Assembly (NCBI RefSeq): GCF_003852515.1
Contig: NZ_QAJK01000029.1
Coordinates: forward strand, 25,138 to 89,137
Direction of reading: 5' to 3'
Length of the DNA stretch: 64,000 nucleotides
From: Variovorax sp. KBW07
Lineage (GTDB): Bacteria > Pseudomonadota > Gammaproteobacteria > Burkholderiales > Burkholderiaceae_C
A program made the translations under genes and the position numbers. The notes below the pieces were generated by a model that searched no databases, had not been told where the DNA came from, and was given only the letters and a program-made list of their open reading frames with translations. This document shows, in pieces, positions 54,963 to 63,056 of the stretch (position 1 is its first letter; each line of letters begins with the position of its first letter).

Positions 54963-55652
54963 TCAGTGCACCGGCGTCGTGTCGAACTGGTGCCTCATCG
55001 CGTACACGTACAGCTCGAGGCGGTTCGTCACGTCGAGCTTCTGGTAGATCGAGGTGAGGTGGTTGCGCAGCGTGTGCTCGGTGACGAAGAGCTTCGACGC
55101 CAGTGCCTTGTTCGAGGCGCCGCTGCCCTCCACGACGACCCGGACGATTTCCCGTTCCTTGTGCGTCAGGCTTGCGAGCCTGGCGGCGTCGGGGTCGGCC
55201 TTCGGCGGCTTCTTCACCGAGGTCAGCTCGGAGAAGACACGGCCCATGGTTTGCGCATCGACGCAAAGCTCCCCGTGGTAGACGCGCTCGATGGCATCGA
55301 GCACTTCCTGCGCCGAGGCATCCTTGCGCATCACGCCGCGCGCGCCGTGCAGCACGGCAAGGTCGAGCGTGCGCTGTTCGCGTTCCCCGGTGAGCACGAC
55401 CACGCGCGACACCTCGTTCGACAGGAGCCGGGGCAGGATGTCGATGGCGCAGTGGCCGTCCAGGTCCAGGTCGAGCACGATGACGTCGGGCGCGAGATCT
55501 TCCGAGGTCGCCACCGCGTCTTCGCAGCAGCGGGCCGTGCCTACGACATGCATGCGCGGCTGTTCGCCGTCGATGAGCCTGGACAGGCCCCACAGCATGG
55601 TCTGGTGGTCGTCCACGAGCAGGACGCCGATGGAATGAGCAACAGGTTGCAT
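54963..55652 (-). CDS. LuxR/NarL-type response regulator
   Basis: 229 residues from the ATG at 55652. The receiver has acidic pocket residues in VLLVDDHQTML and the phospho-acceptor Asp61 in PDVIVLDLDLDGH; Lys follows in GVMRKDASAQEVLDAI. The LuxR helix-turn-helix is in LTHKEREIVRVVVEGSGASNKALASKLFVTEHTLRNHLTSIYQKL. It is encoded 43 bases after the partner kinase on the same strand and faces the tad operon tail to tail, so regulation of Flp pili is a reasonable inference. Confidence 0.92.
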   Translation of the reverse strand: MQPVAHSIGVLLVDDHQTMLWGLSRLIDGEQPRMHVVGTARCCEDAVATSEDLAPDVIVLDLDLDGHCAIDILPRLLSNEVSRVVVLTGEREQRTLDLAVLHGARGVMRKDASAQEVLDAIERVYHGELCVDAQTMGRVFSELTSVKKPPKADPDAARLASLTHKEREIVRVVVEGSGASNKALASKLFVTEHTLRNHLTSIYQKLDVTNRLELYVYAMRHQFDTTPVH

Positions 55653-55695
55653 GACGGATTCCTCGCTGTTCTTCGGGTTGTTATGGAGCTGTTCT

Positions 55696-57390
55696 TCAGA
55701 TCGGAATTTCCACCAGCACCGCGGTGCCGCCGTTGGCGCACTGATGAACCTGTGCCTGCCCGCCGAGCGCCGCGGCGCGCTCGGTGATGGAGCGCGGACG
55801 GAACTTCGTGAAGCTCTCTTCGCAGGCTTCGTTCTCGATGCACAACAGCAGCCGCCCGTTCTTGCAGCCGAGGCGAACGCTGCCGTGGCGCGCATGGGTG
55901 TGCTTGCAGATGTTGTTCAGCCCCTCGCCCACCAACTGCAGGACCTCCGCGGTCATGCGGTCGTCCAGTTGGACCGGCTCATCGACGGTGATGGCGATGT
56001 CGATGCCATAGAGCCCGTTGATCCGCGCGGCCTGGCGATGCAAATGGGGCAGCACGAGCCCGCAGGAGCTGTTCGCACCGTTTCTGACCGTGCCGGCGTA
56101 GCGGCGCAGGTCGGCGATCACGCCGTCGGCCACGCTGGCGAGCTTGTCGAGGTCTTCGCGCAGCGGGTTGTCGGCGGCCGCTCTCTTGCGCAGCGCGCAC
56201 AGGCCCATGCGCAGGCCGATGTACGGCTGCACGGCCGTGTCGTGCAGGTCCAGCGCGAACTTCAGGCGCTCGGCCGAGGCAGCTTCGGAGGCCATCCGGT
56301 CGAGCACCTCGATGGTTTCGATGACCGGAAATATCTGTTCCATGAGATGCGCCAGGAACAGCGCATCGGACTTGTTGAACAGTCCGTCGCGGGACGACAC
56401 GAAGACCCGGCCTTCGCCCAGCCGCATCGGCAGCGGGGCGCTGATGAAGCCGCGAGCCTCCAGCATGGCTGCCACGGCGGCGCAGCGCTGCGCGCCTTCC
56501 TCGTCATCTGCACGCCAGTTGTTTTCGCAGGCTTCGAAGACATGGCTTTGCGCGCACAGGCGATTCAAGGGCCAGGGCAGGCGGTTGCTGAGCACGGTGT
56601 GGCCCGACGTCAGCGCCATCAGCGCCATGAGCGGCGATTCGGCCAGGCGGCCGATCGTCTCGACGCTGACGTGTTCGCAGGCGTCGTTCTTGCGCAGCGT
56701 GCGCAGGATCCAGTTGCCGGTGGCGGTGTCTCGCGTGAGCAGGATGCAGTGGCTGGCCCTGAAGAAGGCCAGCGTTTTTTCCATCGTGCGGGCGATGGTG
56801 CGGCCGGCCCCGAAGCGGGGGTTCGACAGCTGGCTGACATCGCCCAGCAGTGCCAGGCGCCGCTGCAGGCCCAGCTTGGAGCCGCCCCAGTGCACGATCA
56901 TGTGCCCCAGCGCCAGCAGGAACGTGGTGCGCATCAGCAACTGGGGCGCGTCGCCGGCCTCCGTGTTCGTGGCCAGGCCGCAGGCGGCGAACGACGCGAC
57001 CGATGCGACCGTCACGCGGGCGCCTTCCTCGAAACCCCAGCGGAACGAGGAGGTGAGGATCGCGAAGAAGTAGAACAGGAAGAAAAGGCTCTGGACGCCG
57101 TCGGTCATGTAGATGATCAGCGTGAACCACAGCACGTCGGACCAATGGATGGTTTTGCCCTGGAAGTACGGGCGGCCCGTTCGCGTGCACGCGTACACCA
57201 GCAGGCTGTGCAGGACGTAACCCGAAAAGGCCAGCCAGACCGCGTTGGGGATCTGCTGGCGGTGGTCTCCGGCTTCGACCACGACAGCCAGCAGCGCGGA
57301 AACCGACAGCACCAGCCGCATGCGGGCCACCATGAGGGCATCCGTGGCGACGCTTGCGTCGACGTCGGGGGAAGCGGTGCGGGCCAGCAT
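55696..57390 (-). CDS. Membrane sensor histidine kinase (HisKA_3 type)
   Basis: 564 residues from the ATG at 57390, with GAGG eight bases upstream. About six N-terminal helices (residues 20-180, e.g. LFFLFYFFAILTSSFRWGF), a GAF-like middle region (RTMEKTLAFFRASHCILLT), then the dimerisation/phospho-acceptor box FALDLHDTAVQPYIGLRMGL with His383 and the ATPase N box QLVGEGLNNICKHTHA. The LHD phrase is typical of NarL-partner kinases. The glycine-rich ATP lid is short. It pairs with the response regulator immediately downstream. Its upstream region has two 17-bp palindromes. Confidence 0.9.
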   Translation of the reverse strand: MLARTASPDVDASVATDALMVARMRLVLSVSALLAVVVEAGDHRQQIPNAVWLAFSGYVLHSLLVYACTRTGRPYFQGKTIHWSDVLWFTLIIYMTDGVQSLFFLFYFFAILTSSFRWGFEEGARVTVASVASFAACGLATNTEAGDAPQLLMRTTFLLALGHMIVHWGGSKLGLQRRLALLGDVSQLSNPRFGAGRTIARTMEKTLAFFRASHCILLTRDTATGNWILRTLRKNDACEHVSVETIGRLAESPLMALMALTSGHTVLSNRLPWPLNRLCAQSHVFEACENNWRADDEEGAQRCAAVAAMLEARGFISAPLPMRLGEGRVFVSSRDGLFNKSDALFLAHLMEQIFPVIETIEVLDRMASEAASAERLKFALDLHDTAVQPYIGLRMGLCALRKRAAADNPLREDLDKLASVADGVIADLRRYAGTVRNGANSSCGLVLPHLHRQAARINGLYGIDIAITVDEPVQLDDRMTAEVLQLVGEGLNNICKHTHARHGSVRLGCKNGRLLLCIENEACEESFTKFRPRSITERAAALGGQAQVHQCANGGTAVLVEIPI

Positions 57391-57722
57391 GGAAAAGGTC
57401 CTCGGCACGCGCCGTGTCAGGCGAAGCGAGCCTGTCGGCCGTGGGCGGCAAAGCTCTGGGGTGTCATTTTGGAATTCATTTTTCGCACCAGAAAGCGATG
57501 TATGTGAAGGTTTCACATTACTACTTTCGTTGTCGAAAACAATGGAGGTCCGGGTGCCAGGAGGGTCTGTGACGACTGTTACTCAAAGTAACATATTGAC
57601 CGTTGAGGGCTCGTTTCGAGTGCCCGCCGAAAGGAATTGCCCCGCCTATCGGCGAAGAAGGCGCTATTTGCAGGTACCCGTTCGATGCGAAGCGGCGAGG
57701 CTGCCACCGGCTGCTCCCGGAC
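57391..57722. promoter_or_regulatory. Upstream region of kinase gene with two 17-bp palindromes
   Basis: This 332-base stretch holds no credible gene. ATGTGAA-GGT-TTCACAT (57502-57518) and TGTTACT-CAA-AGTAACA (57577-57593) are both 7-3-7 inverted repeats with perfect arms. The first shares its arms with a site at 58247-58263 upstream of the next gene. They are candidate operators for the two-component system or another dimeric regulator. Confidence 0.55.
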
Positions 57723-58202
57723 CTACATCCGCCGCTCGACCAGCGCTGTCTGCCCCAGGGGCGTGACCCGCAGGACCACCGCCTGCTTGAACTTCAGCTG
57801 GGGCTGGCGGGCGCGGCAAGTCGGGGGAAGCATGGCTTCGACCATGCCGGCCGCGTTCAGCACGGCCACGGAGTTGATCTCCGCCGGATCTTCGATGTGC
57901 AGGGGGAAGACCGAATGGCCGATCTTGCGCAGGTAGTCGAGCGGCATGAGCGGCCATTGCTGGTCTTCGGCGGCAACTGTGGCGCCGCCGGCCTGCAGGT
58001 TGACGATCTCCGCGTGCCCTTCGTCGGTGATGCCGAACACAAGGGCACTTTCGTACTGCTGGTAGCCGAAATGGTCATGGTGGAATTCAGCTTCCACCAG
58101 CCCGGTGGCCAGCAGCACCGATGCGTTCCGGATGTCCGCATCGGTCGTGAGCATGACCGGGAACTTCGCGTGCAGGAGTCGAAGGAGAAGGGTGAGCGGC
58201 AT
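57723..58202 (-). CDS. Unknown protein with internal duplication
   Basis: 159 residues from the ATG at 58202, with AAGGAGC upstream. I do not recognise a family. Two halves look related: ASVLLATGLVEAEFHHD followed by YESALVFGITDEGHAEI, and NSVAVLNAAGMVEAMLPPT followed by FKQAVVLRVTPLGQTALVE. The shared plan (strand, G-VEA turn, strand ending in IT/VT-x-x-G) is reminiscent of a winged-helix wing. No signal peptide. It lies between the kinase gene and the DUF5666 gene on the same strand and has a 13-bp-arm palindrome in its promoter region. A role with the two-component system is only positional. Confidence 0.6.
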   Translation of the reverse strand: MPLTLLLRLLHAKFPVMLTTDADIRNASVLLATGLVEAEFHHDHFGYQQYESALVFGITDEGHAEIVNLQAGGATVAAEDQQWPLMPLDYLRKIGHSVFPLHIEDPAEINSVAVLNAAGMVEAMLPPTCRARQPQLKFKQAVVLRVTPLGQTALVERRM

Positions 58203-58239
58203 ACATGCTCCTTTCTTTGCGAGGTCCGGGCTGCTGGCC

Positions 58240-58268
58240 AATTAAATGTGAATTTTTCACTTTTAATT
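58240..58268. promoter_or_regulatory. Long AT-rich palindrome upstream of the unknown gene
   Basis: AATTAAATGTGAA (58240-58252) and TTCACTTTTAATT (58256-58268) form 13-bp arms with one mismatch around TTT. The core ATGTGAA-N3-TTCAC is the same as the site at 57502-57518. It lies 38 bases upstream of the gene starting at 58202. Confidence 0.65.
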
Positions 58269-58313
58269 GTTTAGTTGTACATCGGCCGCCAGGCCTTGTC
58301 GATAGAGAGCCCG

Positions 58314-58334
58314 CCACGGCCTAAGGGCCGTGGG
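58314..58334. repeat. GC-rich hairpin in the leader region
   Basis: CCACGGCCC (58314-58322) pairs perfectly with GGGCCGTGG (58326-58334) over TAA. No T tract on either side. It lies between the terminator of the DUF5666 gene and the promoter of the next minus-strand gene. Confidence 0.45.
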
Positions 58335-58376
58335 CGAGATTTCGTGAAGAAAGTCGCGGAATAAAGCCGCGAATGA

Positions 58377-58404
58377 AAAGGGCGCCCGGCAGTGCGGACG
58401 CCCC
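58377..58404 (-). terminator. Intrinsic terminator of the DUF6502-DUF5666 operon
   Basis: On the minus strand a 9-bp GC-rich stem (58396-58404 with 58381-58389, one G-U pair) with a 6-base loop is followed by TTTT (58380-58377), 16 bases after the DUF5666 stop. Confidence 0.7.
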
Positions 58405-58419
58405 GGAGCTGGCGTCAGG

Positions 58420-59823
58420 TCAGGGTGTGAACGTGACCCGCTGGGCGATCAGCACGCCGTCGACCACCCGATCTCCCACGACAGTCACGCGCTGGCCGTT
58501 GCCCAGGTTCGCGGCGGTGCCGTTCTCGAAGACCACGCCGCTGCCGCTGGCGTCCACGGGCTGGCCGCGGACCCTGAAACTGGCCGGTGACTGGTAAGCG
58601 CCGATGGCGCCGATCAGCGTGAACGAGGCGGGGCCGCCGGTGCCCGGAACGTTGCGGATGCGCAGTTTCTTCACCACCAGCACACCGCCGGACATGAAGC
58701 CGTCGACCTCGACCTTCACGCCGTTGCCGAGCGAGTTCGCGGGGCCGCCCGTGATCTGCCCGTTGGTGGCGTCGACCGGTGTGCCCAGGACCTTGAAGGC
58801 GCCGCGCGAGGCGAAGTCGGTGATGACGCCCGCCAGCTGGACGGCGATGCCGTCGCCGGTAGGAATGGCATACCAGCCCTGCACCGTCGTGGCCGTGAGC
58901 CGCCCCGCAACCGGAGCGGTGGTGCCGCGGGCGCGCACGATGATGCCGTTGGCCAGCGACGATGCGTTCATGCCCGTGAAGGCGGCGCTGTTGAAGTCGA
59001 TCGTCAGCAGGCCGAGCGTGAAGGTCTTGTTCACGGTGTCGAGGTTCTGCACCGTCCCCGTGACCAGAGGCGCGGTCAGCGCGGGTGCGATCAGGATGCG
59101 CGTGGCGCGCAGCGTGCCTGGTGCGCCCGGCAGGCCCCACACCTGGATGATGCTGCCCGCGCGGACGTCCGCCAGCCCGTTCGCATCGGCCCAGACGGTG
59201 GCCTGGTCCACGCTCACGCTGATGCCCATCACGACGAAGGTGCCGGCCGAGGTATCGATGCCCGATACCGCGCCCCGCAGCTCGGCCGCCGACATGACTT
59301 GCGTGGCGATGCCGTTGTTGAAGTCGGCGTCGACCTTGCCGGCGATCCGCGCGCTCATGCCGATCTGCAACTCCGTGGCGTCTTCGACGGTAATGGTGGC
59401 GCTGTCGGTGTTGTAGCGCAGGCCGTTGAGGATGATGCTGCCCAGGCCGTCCGCCGCACCGATGCCGGCGGCGTCGGCCGTCACGCCGGTGCCGCCCGAA
59501 CCCACGCCGGAGCCGTCCGTGCCGCTGTTGCCGGCAGTGCTTGTGTTGCCACCCGTACCGCCCGCACCGCCCGCACCGCCAGTACCGCCAGTACCACCCG
59601 TGCCAGCGGTATCGCCGGTGGAGCCCGTTCCCGTTCCCGTTCCCGCGGGAGAGTCCGTTCCATTGCCCGTCGATGGGATGCCCCCGGCGCCGAAGCCGAC
59701 GCCGGCCACTGGGGCACCGCTGCCGCCTCCTCCTCCCCCGCCGCCGCAGGACAGCAGCAGGGCCATGAGGCCGACGGACAAAAAGCCGAGCATGAGCCGG
59801 CGGGGTGTCTTCATCGCGTTCAT
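58420..59823 (-). CDS. Glycine-rich lipoprotein with DUF5666 repeats
   Basis: 467 residues; the ATG at 59823 overlaps the stop of the upstream gene in ATGA. Lipoprotein signal RRLMLGFLSVGLMALLLSC, then an octaglycine and a low-complexity Gly/Thr/Ala/Ser linker to about residue 118. The remainder holds about four beta-rich DUF5666 units, e.g. LQIGMSARIAGKVDADFNN, LADVRAGSIIQVWGL and LGNGVKVEVDGFMSGG, each with an N/G-G-x-V/I-x-V-x-G pattern. Likely outer-membrane or surface exposed; function unknown. The pairing with a DUF6502 gene is common in Burkholderiales to my knowledge. Confidence 0.82.
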   Translation of the reverse strand: MNAMKTPRRLMLGFLSVGLMALLLSCGGGGGGGGSGAPVAGVGFGAGGIPSTGNGTDSPAGTGTGTGSTGDTAGTGGTGGTGGAGGAGGTGGNTSTAGNSGTDGSGVGSGGTGVTADAAGIGAADGLGSIILNGLRYNTDSATITVEDATELQIGMSARIAGKVDADFNNGIATQVMSAAELRGAVSGIDTSAGTFVVMGISVSVDQATVWADANGLADVRAGSIIQVWGLPGAPGTLRATRILIAPALTAPLVTGTVQNLDTVNKTFTLGLLTIDFNSAAFTGMNASSLANGIIVRARGTTAPVAGRLTATTVQGWYAIPTGDGIAVQLAGVITDFASRGAFKVLGTPVDATNGQITGGPANSLGNGVKVEVDGFMSGGVLVVKKLRIRNVPGTGGPASFTLIGAIGAYQSPASFRVRGQPVDASGSGVVFENGTAANLGNGQRVTVVGDRVVDGVLIAQRVTFTP

Positions 59824-60659
59824 GGCTTGGGCTCCCTTTCAGTCGGACGGGGCGGCACAGGCGCGCCCTCGTCTTCGTAGTAGGTGTAGATGCCGACCCG
59901 TATGCGCCCCCTGGCGCCGGCAGGGGCGTGGTCGACCGCCCGTGTCATCTCTTGCGCCAGTTCGTGATGCAGCACGGCCCAGCGTTCCCGGACCATGTGC
60001 TGGATCTGCTCGCATTCACGTAGCGTGAGCCCGCGCGCGTACACCGCGCGCTCGAGCATCCTGGGCTCTTCGCCCAGCGTGTTGGAGACGGCTGCCAGCA
60101 GATGGTCGCGGCCGTTGTCGCCAAGGAAGGCGAGCATGGACTGCAGGTCTTCGACCGGCACGAAGCCGTCGCTCGTGAGCTCGACCACGCCTTCGCCCTC
60201 GCTCACCATGTTCAGGCGCACCAGCTCATCGAGGATGGTCCGGTGGTGCACATTGCCGCGGCTGCTCATGCGCGCCACTGTCTCGAAAGAGGGCACGGCA
60301 TTGCCTGCTGTTGTGATGGGCAGGCGCCGGAAGGAGTCGTCCTGGGTAAGCATCTGCAGCCACAACGTGAAAGTCTTGGCTGCTGCCGACAGTTCGGTGT
60401 GGGGCAGGGGGTCGGCAGTGGCCCGGACCTTGGCGGTCACGGCCTTGCGGTTCAGGCCGGTCGTGACCGACAACTGGCTCAGGTTGGGCATGGGCACACC
60501 CTGGCTGCGCCAGCTTCGCTGCGCTTCCTCGATCAGCAGGTCGCGCAGCAGCTTCTCCAGGTGGGGGTGCTTGACCCCCATTGCGAGGGCGAGCCTTACC
60601 ACCGGGCGAAGGATGCGAGCACAGGCGGCAAGGGCCCATTCCAGCCGGTGGTGTTCCAT
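59820..60659 (-). CDS. DUF6502 family protein
   Basis: 279 residues. Opening helices LAACARILRPVVRLALAMGVKHPHLEKLLRDLL match the family start; MPNLSQLSVTTGLNRKAVTAKVRA looks like a helix-turn-helix, and PSFETVARMSSRGNVHHRTILDELVRLNMVSEGEGVVEL like a second winged-helix-type region. This suggests a nucleic-acid-binding regulator, unproven. No signal peptide. Coupled by a four-base overlap to the DUF5666 lipoprotein gene, and divergent from the gene at 60909. Confidence 0.78.
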   Translation of the reverse strand: MEHHRLEWALAACARILRPVVRLALAMGVKHPHLEKLLRDLLIEEAQRSWRSQGVPMPNLSQLSVTTGLNRKAVTAKVRATADPLPHTELSAAAKTFTLWLQMLTQDDSFRRLPITTAGNAVPSFETVARMSSRGNVHHRTILDELVRLNMVSEGEGVVELTSDGFVPVEDLQSMLAFLGDNGRDHLLAAVSNTLGEEPRMLERAVYARGLTLRECEQIQHMVRERWAVLHHELAQEMTRAVDHAPAGARGRIRVGIYTYYEDEGAPVPPRPTEREPKP

Positions 60660-60908
60660 GGAGGCGAGCGTTATTCCTGAAGGTGCGTTTCGAAATGAGG
60701 TCCGCAGCGCCGGCCGCCGACCAGTCGGTAGCTATTCTCCTGCGCAACCGCGCTGATGTGAAAGCTTTGGACTACTGTTTGCCGTCATCCCGTGCTAATG
60801 CCATTGGCCAAATGGACGAGGCCGAAGCCGGAAGGCCTGCCTGGAGCAGGACAAATCGCAGGGCAAATGTCCCTTTCGGTCTCTGCGCGACGTGCGCACA
60901 CTGAAACC

Positions 60909-61463
60909 ATGAACCCGAACCTGACCAGAGACTTCGAAAGCTTGCGAGCCGGCTTGCACGCTCTCAGAGCGGGTGTCAGGCCGGGCGCGACCCTGACCAA
61001 GCTGTGCACCCAGCAGCACGGAACGGGTGTGCTGATCCCCGACCCGTTGAATGGCGTCTGCCGCACCGTCAGGAAGACGTGCGACGCGTATCTCGAATTC
61101 GAGCCGGCTCAGCTGAGCGACGCGATGCACCTGGTGCGCGCGCCCGCGGAAACCGCCACCCGTTTCTTCTGGCCGGAGGTCCCCGGTTCGAGCGTGCTTT
61201 TTCCTGCGAGCGGCTTCATCGCCGGCTTCCTTTCCCGCAACGAGTTCATCGTGGACGATCAGGTCACGTACTCCGTCTACTCGCTGAAGCACGCCAGCGT
61301 GGTGCTTGCGGAGAAGGCCGCGAGCCGATGCCATTCCCATCAACAGCGGATGCGGGTCTGGCCAGGCCGGAACCTAGTGATCAGGTGTCCCTCTTGCGGG
61401 GCCGACACGGATCTGGATTGGTTCTTGCCGGGTCCCGAGGACAAAGGGAGCAGGCTGCGTTGA
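60909..61463 (+). CDS. Unknown protein with C-terminal CxxC
   Basis: 184 residues from the ATG at 60909. No family recognised and no signal peptide. Features: a basic helical start (NPNLTRDFESLRAGLHALRAG), several Cys, hydrophobic strands (SVLFPASGFIAGFLS) and a single RCPSCGAD near the C-terminus that could be half of a zinc site. It shares a 249-base promoter region with the DUF6502 gene, in which I see no clear operator. Coding status rests on codon-position GC and a sensible length. Confidence 0.55.
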   Translation: MNPNLTRDFESLRAGLHALRAGVRPGATLTKLCTQQHGTGVLIPDPLNGVCRTVRKTCDAYLEFEPAQLSDAMHLVRAPAETATRFFWPEVPGSSVLFPASGFIAGFLSRNEFIVDDQVTYSVYSLKHASVVLAEKAASRCHSHQQRMRVWPGRNLVIRCPSCGADTDLDWFLPGPEDKGSRLR

Positions 61464-61805
61464 TTGAATGAGGTTGCGCGGGGCTCTATCTGACGCGAGT
61501 CCCGTGAACCATTGCAGCGTGAGAAACTACCCGCTTGATGTAGCCGATGTCCACGCGGGTGGGCTCGCAGCACTTCCTTCATGTAGGCACCATGCAGATC
61601 GAACGGCTGGCTTGCCGGTTCACCCGGACCGATGCGGCGCTCGGCTGGCAGAGCCTGCTCCCGGATGTTCTTGTGCCGCTGAAACGTCCTGCTCGCGCAG
61701 ACACCCTTGTGTCGGACGGACGCTGCTTGAAGGTGGGAGCTTCGTGTGCGCTGTGTGTATGCACCGCCCAAGCGAATGGAAGTGCACACGAGGGATTTCA
61801 AATGT
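61464..61805. other. Intergenic region before dusA
   Basis: 342 bases. A frame of 88 codons (61547-61813) starts with GTG and overlaps dusA, but has no ribosome-binding site and an implausible Cys/Arg-rich product. No clear promoter or hairpin is seen; the dusA promoter should be near the less GC-rich end at 61780-61805. Confidence 0.4.
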
Positions 61806-62807
61806 ATGAGTGATAGCGCCAAGTTGTTGAATTTAAAAGAAAAAGTCCTGTCCGTTGCGCCCATGATGGATTGGACCGATCGTCATTGCAGGTACTTCCA
61901 CCGCCTGCTGTCGCGTCACGCGCTGCTCTATACCGAGATGGTGACCACCGGTGCGCTCATCCATGGCGACGTGCCCCGGCACCTGCGCTTCCACGCCGAA
62001 GAACACCCCGTGGCCCTGCAGCTCGGCGGCAGCGAGCCGGCCGACCTGGCGCATTGCGCCAAGCTCGGCGAAGAGTGGGGCTACGACGAGATCAACCTCA
62101 ACTGCGGCTGCCCGAGCGAGCGCGTGCAGCGCGGTGCCTTCGGCGCCTGCCTGATGAACGAGCCGCAACTGGTGGCCGACTGCGTGAAGGCGATGGTCGA
62201 CGTGACCGACGTGCCGATCACGGTCAAGCATCGCATCGGCATCGACAAGATCGAGAGCTACGAGTTCGTGCGCGACTTCGTCGGCAAGGTCAGCGAGGCC
62301 GGTTGCCGGACCTTCATCGTGCATGCGCGCAACGCGTGGCTGCAGGGCCTGAGCCCGAAGCAGAACCGCGAGATCCCGCCGCTGCGCTATGCGCTGGTGC
62401 ACCGGCTCAAGCACGACTTTCCGTCGCTGAACTTTTCGATCAACGGCGGCATCTCCGTCAACGCGCAGGTGCACGAGCACCTGCGGCTGCTCGATGGCGT
62501 GATGGTCGGGCGCGAGGCGTACCACAACCCCTGGTGGCTGGCCGAGTGGGACGCCGAGTTCTTCGGTGCCGCGCCCCAAGTGCTGACGCGCGAAGAGGTC
62601 GAGTCGCTGATGTGCGACTACATGGTGCGCGACGCGGCCGAGCACGGCACCAACTGGTGGTCGATTGCGCGCCACATGCTGGGCCTGCGCAATGGCCTGC
62701 CGGGTGCCCGCCGCTGGCGCCAGGTTTGGAGCGACCACAAGCTCAAGACGCGCCCGCCGCACGAGGTGATGGCGCTCGCGCACGAGCCAGTGGCACAGGT
62801 CGCCTGA
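61806..62807 (+). CDS. dusA: tRNA-dihydrouridine synthase A
   Basis: 333 residues from the ATG at 61806. FMN-dependent TIM barrel with VAPMMDWTDRHCRYFHRLLS at the start, the catalytic cysteine Cys102 in NLNCGCPSERVQRGAFGACLM, the phosphate-binding SINGGIS and DGVMVGREAYHNPW. The phrases are those of the DusA subfamily, which reduces U20/U20a in the D-loop of tRNA. A stem-loop follows at 62849-62876. Confidence 0.95.
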   Translation: MSDSAKLLNLKEKVLSVAPMMDWTDRHCRYFHRLLSRHALLYTEMVTTGALIHGDVPRHLRFHAEEHPVALQLGGSEPADLAHCAKLGEEWGYDEINLNCGCPSERVQRGAFGACLMNEPQLVADCVKAMVDVTDVPITVKHRIGIDKIESYEFVRDFVGKVSEAGCRTFIVHARNAWLQGLSPKQNREIPPLRYALVHRLKHDFPSLNFSINGGISVNAQVHEHLRLLDGVMVGREAYHNPWWLAEWDAEFFGAAPQVLTREEVESLMCDYMVRDAAEHGTNWWSIARHMLGLRNGLPGARRWRQVWSDHKLKTRPPHEVMALAHEPVAQVA

Positions 62808-62848
62808 GCCACGCGCCGACACGGTCGGCACCCACGTTTCCCTGGACA

Positions 62849-62876
62849 CATGAAACACCTTCGCGGGTGTTTCATG
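62849..62876 (+). terminator. Stem-loop downstream of dusA
   Basis: CATGAAACACC (62849-62859) pairs perfectly with GGTGTTTCATG (62866-62876) over a 6-base loop, 41 bases after the dusA stop. There is no T tract, so termination would be imperfect; it may be an mRNA end-stabiliser. Confidence 0.5.
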
Positions 62877-62942
62877 GGAGCACGCACGCTTGCACCGTCG
62901 CATGAGGGAGGGCCTGCAGGAGCCCATTCCCTAGATGTTTTC

Positions 62943-62976
62943 CATTGTTTTTATAAAACGATGTTTCAAAACAATG
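62943..62976. promoter_or_regulatory. AT-rich inverted repeats upstream of iclR-type gene
   Basis: CATTGTTTT (62943-62951) and AAAACAATG (62968-62976) are perfect 9-bp arms. Inside lie TTTTATAAAA (62949-62958) and AAAC-GAT-GTTT (62956-62966). The array is about 80 bases before the IclR gene and fits an autoregulatory operator. Confidence 0.55.
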
Positions 62977-63056
62977 TAATAACAAGTGTGACTGCGGCAC
63001 CACTTTTTGCTGAAGAATAAAGAGCGTCAGGGAAACACAAAAAAAGGTTCTGCAAT

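Noticed and set aside
61547-61813. Frame of 88 codons before dusA
   Set aside because: GTG start without a ribosome-binding site, overlap with dusA and no recognisable fold.
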